DNA of 64,000 nucleotides from JBEIHX01 sp040381075 (GCA_040381075.1 JBEIHX010000012.1:24023-88022), one strand, 5' to 3'; positions 36,411-45,973 are shown, numbered from the stretch's first letter. Notes: generated by a model not told the origin, from the sequence alone. Translations and numbers: made by a program.

Positions 36411-37103
36411 ATGACGGAACACACCATCAAAGCCTTCGGCGAGGAACTGAAACAGCTCTCGAGCGACATCGCACGCATGGGCGGTCTGGCCGAAAGCCTC
36501 GTCTCTGACGCCCTCGCCTCCGTCGCCCGGCGGGACAGCGCCCTTGCAAAGGCCACCATCGCCCGCGACGCCCAGATCGACGCCATGCACAAGGATCTCG
36601 AACGGCGCATCATCCGCCTGCTGGCGCTGCGCCAGCCCATGGCGCGCGACCTCCGCGAGGCGATCGCCGGCATCAAGCTGGCCATCGATATCGAACGCAT
36701 CGGCGATCTCGGCAAGAACATCGCCAAGCGCGCGCTGATCCTGCACCAGAGCGACCCGATCCCCCTCACGCGCAGCGTCGAGCGGCTCGGCCGGATCGTC
36801 TGCACAAGCCTGAAGGAAGTCCTGGACGCCTACGCCAGCGCAGAGACCGGCCGCGCCGTGGCCGTCTGGAGACAGGACGACGAAATCGACGAACATTACA
36901 GCGCGCTGTTCCGCGAACTCCTCACCTACATGTTTGAGGATCCCCGCACCATCACGCCCAGCGCCCACATGCTCTTCATCGCGAAGAACCTGGAGCGCAT
37001 CGGCGATCACTGCACCAACATGGCTGAGACCGTGCATTACCTCGTGACTGGCGAGGAACTGCCCGCAGAACGTCCGAAGGCGGACCTGCTGGCGCCGCAA
37101 TAG
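36411..37103 (+). CDS. phoU: Phosphate signalling protein PhoU
   Basis: A 230-residue all-helical protein with two PhoU repeats, linking PstB to PhoR and restraining the kinase when phosphate is ample. It starts MTEHTIKAFGEELKQLSSDI and shows the metal-binding motifs AIDIERIGDLGKNIAKR and AKNLERIGDHCTNMAE. AGGAGG precedes the ATG. It sits between pstB and phoB, and the whole set is evidently one transcription unit. Confidence 0.96.
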   Translation: MTEHTIKAFGEELKQLSSDIARMGGLAESLVSDALASVARRDSALAKATIARDAQIDAMHKDLERRIIRLLALRQPMARDLREAIAGIKLAIDIERIGDLGKNIAKRALILHQSDPIPLTRSVERLGRIVCTSLKEVLDAYASAETGRAVAVWRQDDEIDEHYSALFRELLTYMFEDPRTITPSAHMLFIAKNLERIGDHCTNMAETVHYLVTGEELPAERPKADLLAPQ

Positions 37104-37144
37104 ACCGGCGCGCAGGGTGTCCTGCACACGCGAGGGGGGTCGAC

Positions 37145-37837
37145 GTGAGCCCGTATGTCCTGGTGGTTGAAGACGAAGAAGCGCTTGCCGCCCTGCTTCA
37201 GTACAATCTGGAGAAGGAAGGCTTTCGCGTCGGCGTGGCCCATGACGGAGAAGAAGCCCTTGTCATGGTCGAGGAACGCCAGCCCGACCTCGTCATCCTG
37301 GATTGGATGCTGCCGAAGGTGCCTGGCATCGAGGTGTGCCGACGCCTGCGCGCCAAGGCTGAAACACGCAATATCCCGATTATGATGCTGACCGCGCGCG
37401 GCGAGGAAAGCGATCGCATCCGAGGCCTCGACACCGGCGCAGACGACTACGTGGTGAAACCCTTCGGCATGGCCGAACTCCTGGCGCGTCTGCGCGCCGT
37501 GATGCGGCGCATCCGTCCTGGTCTCGCCGAGGACCGCGTGCGGGTCGGCGACATCGTGATCGATCGCGTCGCCCATCGCGTCAAACGCGGCCAGCGCGAC
37601 ATTCATCTCGGGCCAACAGAGTTCCGCCTGCTCGACTATCTGATGCAGCACCCCGGACGGGTGTTTTCGCGTGAGCAGTTGCTCGACGCAGTGTGGGGCT
37701 CTGATGTCTATGTCGAGGCGCGCACCGTTGACGTCCACATCGGACGCCTGCGCCGCGCGCTGAACGAAGACGACGAGGCCGATCTCATCCGCACGGTCCG
37801 CTCAGCGGGCTACTCCCTTGATCCGGACGCACGCTGA
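37145..37837 (+). CDS. phoB: Phosphate regulon response regulator PhoB
   Basis: OmpR-family regulator of 230 residues. The receiver domain has the acidic pair VVEDEE, phosphoacceptor Asp53 in LVILDWMLP, Thr in MLTARGEE and Lys in DDYVVKPF. The C-terminal winged helix contains LGPTEFRLLDYLMQHPGRVFS and RTVDVHIGRLRRAL. The start is GTG at 37145 with GAGGGGGG upstream. It is the last gene of the phoR-pstB-phoU-phoB cluster and binds Pho boxes of the regulon. Confidence 0.96.
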   Translation: MSPYVLVVEDEEALAALLQYNLEKEGFRVGVAHDGEEALVMVEERQPDLVILDWMLPKVPGIEVCRRLRAKAETRNIPIMMLTARGEESDRIRGLDTGADDYVVKPFGMAELLARLRAVMRRIRPGLAEDRVRVGDIVIDRVAHRVKRGQRDIHLGPTEFRLLDYLMQHPGRVFSREQLLDAVWGSDVYVEARTVDVHIGRLRRALNEDDEADLIRTVRSAGYSLDPDAR

Positions 37838-37945
37838 CCTCAACCAACCGCGCCGCCGCCGGCGCTGCGCCCCGCACGGCCCGATCCATATCGGATGACA
37901 CAGGACAGGCCAGGGGCGAACCGGCCGCCGACAGGAGAACGCAAC

Positions 37946-38725
37946 ATGAGCGTGCGCAGCGCCATCATCACCGGGGCGACCAGCGGCATCGGACGCGGCG
38001 TCGCCCAGACCTTCGCCAGGGCCGGCATGAACCTGCTGATCAACGGGTTCGGCGACACCGCAGCGATTGAACAGGAGATCGCTGCGCTGCAGGCGCTCGG
38101 TGCGTCGACCGCGCTCCATGCGCCAGCCGACATGGCCAACCCCGCCGATGTCGCCGCCATGGTGGCCAGGGCGGAGGAGGCGTTCGGGTCTGTCGACATT
38201 CTCGTCAACAACGCCGGCGTCCAGCATGTCGCGCCGATCGAAGAATTTCCCATCGAGAAGTGGGACCACATCCTCGCCATCAACCTCAGCGGGCCATTCC
38301 ACGCCATCCGCTGCGCCATGCCGGGCATGAAACGGCGGGGCTACGGGCGGATCATCAACATCGCCAGCGCACACGCGCTCGTCGCGTCACCCTTCAAGTC
38401 AGCCTATGTCGCCGCCAAGCACGGACTTGCGGGGCTGACCAGGACCGTTGCGCTCGAGGGCGCGCCGTTCGGCGTGCGCTGCAACGCCATATGCCCGGGC
38501 TATGTTCTGACGCCGCTCGTCGAGCGCCAGATCCCGGACACCATGAAGGCGCGCGGGCTGACCCGCGAGCAGGTCATCCAGGATGTGCTCCTGCAGGCCC
38601 AGCCGACCAAAGACTTCGTCTCCATCGACCAGGTGGCCGGTTTCTGCGCTTTCCTCGCCTCCGACGCGGCCGACCAGATCAACGGCGCACTGCTCTCGAT
38701 CGACGGCGGCTGGACAGCCCAATGA
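37946..38725 (+). CDS. 3-hydroxybutyrate dehydrogenase
   Basis: SDR of 259 residues interconverting (R)-3-hydroxybutyrate and acetoacetate, usually in polyhydroxybutyrate turnover. Motifs are ITGATSGIGRG, NNAGVQHVAPIEEFP (family-typical), the catalytic IINIASAHALVASPFKSAYVA with Tyr-xxx-Lys, and CPGYVLTPLVERQIPD. Start ATG at 37946 has AGGAGAA 7 nt upstream. It stands apart from the pho cluster by 108 nt. Confidence 0.92.
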   Translation: MSVRSAIITGATSGIGRGVAQTFARAGMNLLINGFGDTAAIEQEIAALQALGASTALHAPADMANPADVAAMVARAEEAFGSVDILVNNAGVQHVAPIEEFPIEKWDHILAINLSGPFHAIRCAMPGMKRRGYGRIINIASAHALVASPFKSAYVAAKHGLAGLTRTVALEGAPFGVRCNAICPGYVLTPLVERQIPDTMKARGLTREQVIQDVLLQAQPTKDFVSIDQVAGFCAFLASDAADQINGALLSIDGGWTAQ

Positions 38726-38768
38726 CCCATCCCGCCGGGCGGCGACAGCCCGCCCGGCGTCTCACGCA

Positions 38769-39101
38769 TCAGATTGCCTCTGAGGCCGGACGCGGGTCTT
38801 CGTGCAGCCTGACGATCCACATCCCCTCAGCCGTCGGCATGGCGCGAATCGCCCGCCCGGCGGCGATTTCAGCCCGCAGGAAACGGCCGACAGGCTGAAA
38901 GAGGGTCTCCCCGCCGCCCGGGCGCGCGGGCTCGAAGCGGACGAGGACGCGTCCGCGACCCACGGCGCGGTGGGCGCCGAGCGCAGCGGCGAGCCAGTCC
39001 AGCGCCGCACCCGCCGCAAGACCGCTGAGATCCACCTCGGCGTCCACCACCAGGTTCTCGGTGGTCAGGGCCCTGGCGTCGTCTGGATCAAGGATCGGCA
39101 T
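38769..39101 (-). CDS. Hypothetical protein
   Basis: A 110-residue soluble protein starting MPILDPDDARALTTENLVVD with no signal or membrane segment. The central part (GRGRVLVRFEPARPGGGETL) and C-terminus (MPTAEGMWIVRLHEDPRP) look like a compact mixed alpha/beta fold. I do not recognise the family. It is downstream of mmcB on the same strand with a 31-nt gap, so the two may be co-transcribed. Codon use fits the neighbours. Confidence 0.65.
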   Translation of the reverse strand: MPILDPDDARALTTENLVVDAEVDLSGLAAGAALDWLAAALGAHRAVGRGRVLVRFEPARPGGGETLFQPVGRFLRAEIAAGRAIRAMPTAEGMWIVRLHEDPRPASEAI

Positions 39102-39132
39102 CGCGCGACTGTGAAACGCCGACCGGCGTGGT

Positions 39133-39567
39133 TCAAGCGCCGTCTGTGGTGATCGCCCGCATGGCCGCCAGGCGCGCCAGGAGCAGCGTCATCGACTTTC
39201 GCCGCGCCGGCGCGAGGCTGGTCGGCGCGGCGGCGCGCACAAACGCGCCGTCGAACGCGTCCGCGACAATCACGCCTGGACCCTGCGGCAGCAAGTCCTG
39301 CGGAAAATCCGGCGCGATCGCGAAAAAGAAGCGGTCGCAGAAGGCGCCATAGTCAGGCCATTTGGCGTCTGACAGGAAATCCGCCGGGCCGGACTTGACC
39401 TCCGCGATCCACAACTCGCCCCTGACCCCGATGCCCACCACGTCTGCGCGCCGACCATTGGGCAGCGGCGCCTCGAGGACGCTCGCCACATTCCAGGCCG
39501 CAAACAGGCGCACCACGCCCTGCGTGATGATCCGGGTCGTCTCTGGGCGGCTCAGCGCCTCGGCCAT
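39133..39567 (-). CDS. mmcB: MmcB-type DNA repair nuclease-like protein
   Basis: About 144 residues of the MmcB family (PF06319), which in Caulobacter contributes to mitomycin C resistance with the ImuABC mutasome. A PD-(D/E)xK-like core is visible: RRADVVGIGVRGELWIAEVK with the D...E-x-K residues, then SGPADFLSDAKWPDYGAFCDR and FFFAIAPDFPQDLLP. Start ATG at 39567 (MAEALSRPETTRIITQGVVR) matches family length; the longer ORF does not. Divergent from mpl across about 210 bp. Confidence 0.88.
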   Translation of the reverse strand: MAEALSRPETTRIITQGVVRLFAAWNVASVLEAPLPNGRRADVVGIGVRGELWIAEVKSGPADFLSDAKWPDYGAFCDRFFFAIAPDFPQDLLPQGPGVIVADAFDGAFVRAAAPTSLAPARRKSMTLLLARLAAMRAITTDGA

Positions 39568-39777
39568 GCCTGAAACATCGCTCCAGGCGTGTGCGAAATC
39601 AAACTGCGCCCGGCAGGGCGGGCCGGCGGGATCGGTCGCGGCGTGAGCCGGCCCGCGCATGACGCTTTGGCGGGCTCGCCGGGGGCCGCGCAGGCGACGC
39701 CTGTCGGCCCGGGGGCCACGGGCCCCGCCGCCGGTGTGGGTCTCGCTTCCCCGCGCCGGCGCGGCTATGACACCTGC

Positions 39778-41187
39778 ATGAACGTGCATATCGTCGGCAT
39801 CGCCGGGGCAGGGGTGTCAGCCCTCGCCTCAATTCTCGCCTCTCAGGGCGCGCAGGTGACTGGGTCGGACGCAGACGCCTTTCCCCCCGTCACCACCTAC
39901 CTTGACCGCGCAGGCATCCGCTACGCCACCCGTTTTGACCGGGCCAACGTTCCAGAGCATGTCGATCTCGCGATCATCGGCACCACCGCGCGTCTCACAC
40001 CACAGGACAATCCGGAGATCGCTGAACTCACCCGGCGCGGCGTCCCGCGCCACACCTTCGCTGAATATCTCGGCGAACTCACAAGGGACCGCCACACCCT
40101 CATTGTGGCCGGCAGCTTCGGCAAGTCCACGCTCACCGCGATGATCGCCTGCGCGCTTCGTGCGGCCGGCCGCGATCCCGGCTGGTTCGTCGGAGCTGTC
40201 CCGCTTGACCTGCCGGCCACGGGCCATGGCGGGCGGGATCGGGAGTTCATCGTTGAAGGCGACGAATATGTGAATGCGCTCACCGACCGGCGCTCCAAGT
40301 TCCTGCTGTATCATCCGCGCGACACCCTCATCACGTCTGTGGCGCATGATCACGTCAACATGTTCCCGACGATGAGCGCGTACGAGGCCCCCTTCGCGGC
40401 GCTGATCGAGCGCACGCCGCGCGATGGGCTGCTGGTCTGCGCCCACCGCTATGAGAACCTGCGCTCCATGACGGGCGATCGCGCCACGGTGTGGTATGGC
40501 CTTGACCCGCAAGCCCACTACCACGCGCGAAATGTGCGCATCGCAGAGACGACCCGCTTCGACCTTGTCACGCCTGGGGGTGAGACCATCGAGATCGCGA
40601 CCGGGCTTCTTGGCCTTCACAACATCGAAAACATCGTCGGCGCCTGCGCCTATCTTCTGGCGCGCGGTCTGACGCCGGCCAGCGCTCTGGTCAGAGCCTT
40701 TGCTGACTTTCGCGGCGTCGCGCGCCGGCTCGACAAGAAAACCCGCCGCTCGCGCGCCCCGGCCTATGAGGGCTTCGGATCATCCTATGAAAAGGCCCGA
40801 TCCGCCATTGAGGCCATGAAGCTGCATTTCCCAGAGCGCCGCCTCGTCGTGGTGTTCGAACCCCATACATTCAGCTGGCGGAACAAAGATGCTCTCGAAT
40901 GGTATGACAGCGTCTTCACCGGCGCCGGCGCCGTGGTGATCCTGCCTCCGCCGACCCACGGCGCCGCCGGGCATGACCAGATCAGCCACGAGGAGATCAT
41001 CGCGCGCACCCGCGCCGCCGGCGTCACTGCATTCGCCGCGCCTGACGGCGACGCCGTCATGACCTACGCGCAGGATCACATCACTCCTGATGACGTCGTG
41101 CTCCTTTTGTCCTCCGGACCACTTGCAGGCCTCGCCGCGCGCCTGCCGGCCTGGCTTGATGAAACCTTCGCCGGACCTTCGTCATGA
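39778..41187 (+). CDS. mpl: UDP-N-acetylmuramate:L-alanyl-gamma-D-glutamyl-meso-DAP ligase (Mpl)
   Basis: Mur-ligase-family enzyme that reattaches recycled murein tripeptide to UDP-MurNAc in the cytoplasm. The 469-residue protein begins MNVHIVGIAGAGVSALASIL (Mur Rossmann domain). Its P-loop GSFGKST near residue 115 replaces the common GTHGKT. VEGDEYVNALTDRRSKFLLY is the Mpl-specific acceptor region. The third domain has GSSYEKARSAIEAM and VVFEPHTFSWRNKD. DHVNMFP and the acidic centre fit Mpl rather than MurC. The stop overlaps the next start as ATGA. Confidence 0.86.
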   Translation: MNVHIVGIAGAGVSALASILASQGAQVTGSDADAFPPVTTYLDRAGIRYATRFDRANVPEHVDLAIIGTTARLTPQDNPEIAELTRRGVPRHTFAEYLGELTRDRHTLIVAGSFGKSTLTAMIACALRAAGRDPGWFVGAVPLDLPATGHGGRDREFIVEGDEYVNALTDRRSKFLLYHPRDTLITSVAHDHVNMFPTMSAYEAPFAALIERTPRDGLLVCAHRYENLRSMTGDRATVWYGLDPQAHYHARNVRIAETTRFDLVTPGGETIEIATGLLGLHNIENIVGACAYLLARGLTPASALVRAFADFRGVARRLDKKTRRSRAPAYEGFGSSYEKARSAIEAMKLHFPERRLVVVFEPHTFSWRNKDALEWYDSVFTGAGAVVILPPPTHGAAGHDQISHEEIIARTRAAGVTAFAAPDGDAVMTYAQDHITPDDVVLLLSSGPLAGLAARLPAWLDETFAGPSS

Positions 41188-42050
41188 CGGACTTCTTTCC
41201 AGGCTTCAGCCGGGAGCGGATAAAAGTCGACGATGTGACTATCCATGCCCGCGTCGGGGGCGCAGGACCGCCCCTCCTGCTGCTGCACGGCGCCCCGCAG
41301 TCGCACGTCATGTGGCGCAGGACAGCCCCCGCCCTTGCACAACGGTTCACAGTCGTGGCGAGTGATCTGCGCGGCTATGGCGAGAGCGACAAACCAGCCG
41401 GCGGCGGCGATCACGCCGCCTATGCAAAGCGTCAGATGGCCGCTGATCAGCATGGACTGATGCGCGCGCTTGGTTTTGACCGCTTCTGTCTTGCCGGGCA
41501 CGACCGGGGCGCCCGCACTGCGCGGCGCCTCGCGAAGGATCATCGCGCAGCCGTCGAACGGCTCGCCATCCTCGATATCGTCCCCACTGCCTGGATTTAC
41601 AAAAACGTCACCCGCGAGGTTGCGGCCAATCTGTGGCACTGGTTCTTTTTCAGTCAGCCCGAACCCATCCCGGAAATCCTCATGGGCGACAAGGCCGCGC
41701 GGTTCGCCGCAGGCTCGGTTCGCGCCGCTCCGGATGAGGAGGCCGCCAGGGCCTATGGTGAAACCAACGGCGCGCCGCAGGCCTGGCATGCGATGTGTGA
41801 AGACTATCGCGCCGGGGCAAGCATCGACCTGATCCACGACGCCGCTGACGCGGATCACCCGATCGAATGTCCAACGCTGGTCGCCTGGGGACGCGCATCG
41901 CCGTCTACGGGCGCGCTGTTCGACGTCCCTGCCGCCTGGGCGCATGAAGCCGGTGATCTCAGCTTCCTGAGCTTCGATTGCGGACACTTCCTGCCGGAAG
42001 AACGTCCTGCAGAGACTGTCGAGGCGCTCACATCCTTCTTCGCCGCCTAG
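41184..42050 (+). CDS. Alpha/beta hydrolase, fluoroacetate dehalogenase-like
   Basis: A 288-residue haloalkanoate-hydrolase-type enzyme. From memory of the Rhodopseudomonas fluoroacetate dehalogenase, every key residue has a counterpart at matching spacing. The nucleophile is Asp107 in AGHDRGAR, the carboxylate-binding residues are Arg108 and Arg111, and Asp131 lies in LDIVPT. The halide pocket is His152-Trp153 plus Tyr208 (CEDYRAG), and His268 lies in CGHFLPEE. Only the overall alignment is eye-made. It starts inside the mpl stop codon (ATGA), so it is translationally coupled, an odd partnership. Convergent with mutL, overlapping it by 4 nt. The true substrate could be another haloacid or ester. 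Confidence 0.87.
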   Translation: MTDFFPGFSRERIKVDDVTIHARVGGAGPPLLLLHGAPQSHVMWRRTAPALAQRFTVVASDLRGYGESDKPAGGGDHAAYAKRQMAADQHGLMRALGFDRFCLAGHDRGARTARRLAKDHRAAVERLAILDIVPTAWIYKNVTREVAANLWHWFFFSQPEPIPEILMGDKAARFAAGSVRAAPDEEAARAYGETNGAPQAWHAMCEDYRAGASIDLIHDAADADHPIECPTLVAWGRASPSTGALFDVPAAWAHEAGDLSFLSFDCGHFLPEERPAETVEALTSFFAA

Positions 42051-43882
42051 CGTCGGCCGAACAGGCGCTCAATGTCCGCCAGCTTTAGTTCGACATAGGT
42101 CGGGCGGCCATGATTGCACTGCCCGGAATGCGCCGTGCGCTCCATGTCGCGCAGCAATGCATTCATTTCCTCCAGGCTCAGACGACGTCCGGCGCGCACG
42201 CTGGTGCGGCACGCCATGTCGCCTGCGATCTCCTGCAGACGCTCGCGCAGGCTCAATGCTGAATCGGTCTCGGCAAGATCATCTGCGATGTCGCGGATCA
42301 GGCCTTGAAGATCCAGCCGGGCGAGGATGGCAGGCGTCTCGGTCACGCTCACCGCTCCGGGTCCGAACGGTTCGATCACCAGGCCGAGTTCGGCGAGTTC
42401 GTGCGCGCGCGCGACAAGCCGCTCAGCGTCGCCCGGGTCGAGTTCCACGATTTCAGGGATCAGCAGCGCCTGGCGATGCACGCCGCCCGCCTCGAGCGCG
42501 GTCTTCATGCGCTCGTAGACCAGGCGCTCGTGAGCCGCGTGCTGGTCCACGATCACCAGACCGTCCTGCGTCTGGGCGATGATGTAGGTTTCATGCACCT
42601 GGGCGCGCGCCACGCCAAGGGGGTGGGCCCCAGACCCGTCGACCCCGCCCGTGTCCTGATCCCCAGGCCTTGCAGCGACCTGCCCCGGGACGTGCGGACC
42701 TTGTCCCGCCAACGCCGCCGCGTCGCGCGGCGGGGAGATCGATGGGGCGAAACCGCGCGCGCTGAGGCCTCCAAGCCCCGGCAGCCGGGCGTCGGCGAAC
42801 GGGCGCGCCGGCGCGACCATGGCGCCCACGCGCAGCGCCTCCAGCGCCGCGCCAGCCACAGTGCTCGAGGCGCGATGACCCGCCCCGGCGAGCGCGTGGC
42901 GCAGGGCCGAGATCATCAGACCCTTCACCAGACCCGGATCGCGGAAGCGAACCTCCGTCTTGGCGGGATGCACGTTGACGTCGACGAGCTCCGGGTCGAG
43001 GTCCACGAACAGCGCGACCAGGGGATGCCGGTCGCGCGCCAGGTAATCCTGATACGCAGCGCGCACCGCGCCGGTCAGCAGCTTGTCGCGGACCGGGCGG
43101 GCGTTGACGAAAAGATATTGGTGCGTGGCGGCCCCGCGGTTCAGCGTGGCGAGCCCCGCATATCCGCTCACCCGCACCCCGTCGCGCACCGCGTCGATCG
43201 CCAGCGCATTGTCGCTGAAGTCGTCGCCCATCACAGCACCCAGGCGGCGGGCGCGATCCTGCGCCGGCGCGCGCAAGGCGCTGCGTGCGTCCAACGTAAG
43301 GTCAAAGCTGACGTCCGGGCGGGCCATGGCGAGGCGTTTCATCACATCCGCCACCGCCTGCGCCTCGGCCCGTTCCGAGCGCAGGAACTTCAGCCGCGCC
43401 GGGGTGGCGTAAAACAGATCGCGCACCTCAACCCGGGTGCCATGTCCTCCAAGCCCGCCCGCAGCGGCCGGGCCAGGCCCGGTGATGACGCCCCCGTCGA
43501 CCGCGATCTGCGCCGCATCCGCGCCGGGCCGGCGCGACACGAGGCTCAATCTGGCGATCGCTCCGATCGAGGCGAGCGCTTCGCCGCGAAAGCCCATGGT
43601 GCGGATGTTCAGCAGGTCGACCCCGCCATCATCCTGCGCGCCAAGCTTGGATGTCGCATGGCGCTCCACTGCCGCCGGCAGTTCCTCGGCGGCGATGCCG
43701 CCTCCATCATCCTCGACGATTATGCGCCCGACGCCGCCCGCCTCGGCGCGCACTCCAATCCGCCGGGCCCCGGCGTCAAGCGCGTTTTCAACCAGTTCCT
43801 TGACCACGCTCGCCGGGCGCTCGACCACCTCGCCGGCGGCGATCCGGTTGATGACCTCAGGCGGCAGCTGGCGGATGGGCAT
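42047..43882 (-). CDS. mutL: DNA mismatch repair protein MutL
   Basis: MutL of 611 residues with a GHKL ATPase N-terminal domain (MPIRQLPPEVINRIAAGEVV, DDGGGI, TMGFRGEALASI, LFYATPARLKFL) and a C-terminal dimerisation domain. The latter carries the endonuclease motif DQHAAHERLVYE and the metal-site companion CNHGRPT, so this MutL should be a nicking type, as in organisms lacking MutH. The linker (about residues 330-430) is Ala/Pro/Gly-rich. The start at 43882 matches the conserved N-terminus. Confidence 0.96.
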   Translation of the reverse strand: MPIRQLPPEVINRIAAGEVVERPASVVKELVENALDAGARRIGVRAEAGGVGRIIVEDDGGGIAAEELPAAVERHATSKLGAQDDGGVDLLNIRTMGFRGEALASIGAIARLSLVSRRPGADAAQIAVDGGVITGPGPAAAGGLGGHGTRVEVRDLFYATPARLKFLRSERAEAQAVADVMKRLAMARPDVSFDLTLDARSALRAPAQDRARRLGAVMGDDFSDNALAIDAVRDGVRVSGYAGLATLNRGAATHQYLFVNARPVRDKLLTGAVRAAYQDYLARDRHPLVALFVDLDPELVDVNVHPAKTEVRFRDPGLVKGLMISALRHALAGAGHRASSTVAGAALEALRVGAMVAPARPFADARLPGLGGLSARGFAPSISPPRDAAALAGQGPHVPGQVAARPGDQDTGGVDGSGAHPLGVARAQVHETYIIAQTQDGLVIVDQHAAHERLVYERMKTALEAGGVHRQALLIPEIVELDPGDAERLVARAHELAELGLVIEPFGPGAVSVTETPAILARLDLQGLIRDIADDLAETDSALSLRERLQEIAGDMACRTSVRAGRRLSLEEMNALLRDMERTAHSGQCNHGRPTYVELKLADIERLFGRR

Positions 43883-44392
43883 GGCGGGGCGGCTTTCCTG
43901 GCGGGGCCGGCGCACGGCGCGCGCCAGCCCTGTCTTATCGCCGGATTCGCGCCGGTCGCGATGAACTGTGCAGCGCCGGGGTTGCGCCCGCCGCGTGGTC
44001 GCCCGTCCTGAACCGTCCTGGCCCCCTCTCATGGGGCCCTGCCTGCGCCGCCCGGGGCGAGGGGGCGCCGGTTTGGGACGCAACGCACCGGGGGCTGGAG
44101 GCCCCGCGGGCGTGGTCCGGCCCGACGTCCACGCCGTCGGCCGGCCCCAGGCATTGCGCCGGTCTGACGGCTGATGAAACCGTGCGGCCGAGCGGTCGCG
44201 CCGGCCGGGCCGGCGGCGCGCCAGAGCTGCGGGCCTGGGCTGCGGGCCTGGGCTGCGGGGCCCCCTGACCGAGTGCAGCATCCGCCTGTCGGCGGCGAAG
44301 ACGCTGTAAATCAGGCGCAATTCTGATATGAAGCCCGACGCAGCGTCTGGCGCATGCGGGACATGGCGCACAGACCCGGGGAGGACACCACC
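43883..44392. other. Intergenic region between mutL and acyl-CoA ligase
   Basis: A 510-bp divergent gap, extremely GC-rich, with no plausible gene. It holds a short 13-bp array at 44227-44262 and a less GC-rich 60 bp just before the ligase start that may contain its promoter. Long open frames here are composition artefacts. Confidence 0.6.
44227..44262. repeat. 13-bp tandem repeat, 2.7 copies
   Basis: CTGCGGGCCTGGG twice, then CTGCGGGGCC. Confidence 0.85.
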
Positions 44393-45961
44393 ATGATCGA
44401 CACCTCCGGCTGGCGCACCCTCGCCGACGGACTGACAGCGCAGGCCAAGGCCCGTCCGAATGACGTCGCCATGGTCTTTGAGGACCGCGAAACAACCTTT
44501 GCGGATCTGGAGCGGCGCTCAGGTCAGGTGGCTGCAGGGCTGAGGGCGGCAGGCGTCCGCGCCGATGACCGTGTGGCGATCCTGACCAAGAACTCCGACC
44601 GCTACTACGAAGTGCTGTTCGGCTGCGCCAAGGCCGGGGCCGCCCTCGTCGGCGTCAACTGGCGTCTGGCGGCGCCGGAGATGGTGTTCATCCTCAACAA
44701 CGCCGAAGCGCAGGTCCTTTTCGTGGGCCGCGACTTCGCGGATCTGGTCGCGACGATCCAAGGCGAGGTCGAGCGCCCAATGCTGGTCATCGCGCTTGAC
44801 GACGACGACCCGCGATTTCCGGGCTACGCCGACTGGCGCGATGGATGCGCGCCGGCGCTGGCTGACCCCAGCCTCGGGCCAAGCCATGACATCATCCAGC
44901 TTTACACCTCAGGCACCACCGGGCTGCCGAAGGGCGTCATGCTGACAAACGCCAACTACATCGCCTTCTTCGGTTTCGCGAGCCAGCTTGAATGGTCGAG
45001 CTATGAGCCTGGCGATCCTGTCCTGCTCGCCATGCCGCAGTTTCATGTCGCCGGCGTGAATGTTGGGATCCTCGCCATCATCCAGGGCGCCAAGGCGGTG
45101 ATCGTCAAGGAAATCGACCCGCAGCGCATCCTTGCGATGCTGCAGGACTTCAGAATCCGCCACGCCTTCTTCGTGCCCGCTGTGATCCTTCTGCTGTTGC
45201 AGACGCCGGGCTGCGAAACCGCCGATTTTTCGCATCTGCGCCAGATCTTCTATGGCGCCTCTCCGATTACCGAAGAACTGCTCAAGCGCGCGCAGGCCCG
45301 CTTCGGCGCGCGCTTCACCCAACTCTATGGCCTCACCGAAACAGTTGGCGCAGGCACGTATCTTGATGACGCGAGCCACGATCCCGGGCGCGGCAAACTG
45401 CGCGCCTGCGGCGTTCCCTGGCCGGGGGTGGAGGTCGTCTGCGTGCGTCCCGACGGATCACGCTGCGCCGTCGGCGAAGTCGGCGAGGTGGCGATCCGCT
45501 CGGACGTCGTGATGAAAGGTTACTGGCGCAACCCCGAGGCCTCCATGGCCGCCATCCGTGATGGCTGGTTCCACACCGGCGACGCGGCCTTTTTCGACGA
45601 AGAAGGCTATCTCTTCATCCATGACCGGGTGAAGGATATGATCGTGTCGGGCGGCGAGAACATCTATCCGGCCGAAGTTGAGAACGCCATTTTCGGTCAC
45701 CCGGATGTCGCAGACGTCGCTGTCATCGGAGTTCCGGATGAGAAGTGGGGCGAGGCCGTGAAGGCGATCGTCGTGGCCAAACCCGGCGTCACTCCCGATC
45801 CGGCCTCCATCATCGCCCATGCGCGCGCGCGCATCGCTGGTTACAAGGTTCCCAAATCGGTCGACTTCACGCACGCCCTGCCGCGCAACCCGTCTGGAAA
45901 GATCCTGCGCCGGGAATTGCGCGAGCCGTACTGGCGCGGCCATGTGCGGCGGGTGAGTTGA
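44393..45961 (+). CDS. Long-chain-fatty-acid-CoA ligase family (AMP-forming)
   Basis: Adenylate-forming acyl-CoA synthetase of 522 residues. The AMP-binding P-loop is YTSGTTGLPKGVMLTNANY; further motifs are YGLTETVG, DGWFHTGDAAFFDEEGYLFI, the hinge DRVKDMIVSGGENIYP and the catalytic Lys in NPSGKILRREL. ATG at 44393 has GGGGAGGA upstream. Chain-length preference cannot be read. It may feed beta-oxidation with the hbd and etf genes nearby, but it is not in one operon with them. Confidence 0.9.
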   Translation: MIDTSGWRTLADGLTAQAKARPNDVAMVFEDRETTFADLERRSGQVAAGLRAAGVRADDRVAILTKNSDRYYEVLFGCAKAGAALVGVNWRLAAPEMVFILNNAEAQVLFVGRDFADLVATIQGEVERPMLVIALDDDDPRFPGYADWRDGCAPALADPSLGPSHDIIQLYTSGTTGLPKGVMLTNANYIAFFGFASQLEWSSYEPGDPVLLAMPQFHVAGVNVGILAIIQGAKAVIVKEIDPQRILAMLQDFRIRHAFFVPAVILLLLQTPGCETADFSHLRQIFYGASPITEELLKRAQARFGARFTQLYGLTETVGAGTYLDDASHDPGRGKLRACGVPWPGVEVVCVRPDGSRCAVGEVGEVAIRSDVVMKGYWRNPEASMAAIRDGWFHTGDAAFFDEEGYLFIHDRVKDMIVSGGENIYPAEVENAIFGHPDVADVAVIGVPDEKWGEAVKAIVVAKPGVTPDPASIIAHARARIAGYKVPKSVDFTHALPRNPSGKILRRELREPYWRGHVRRVS

Positions 45962-45973
45962 CGCGCGCTGCGC

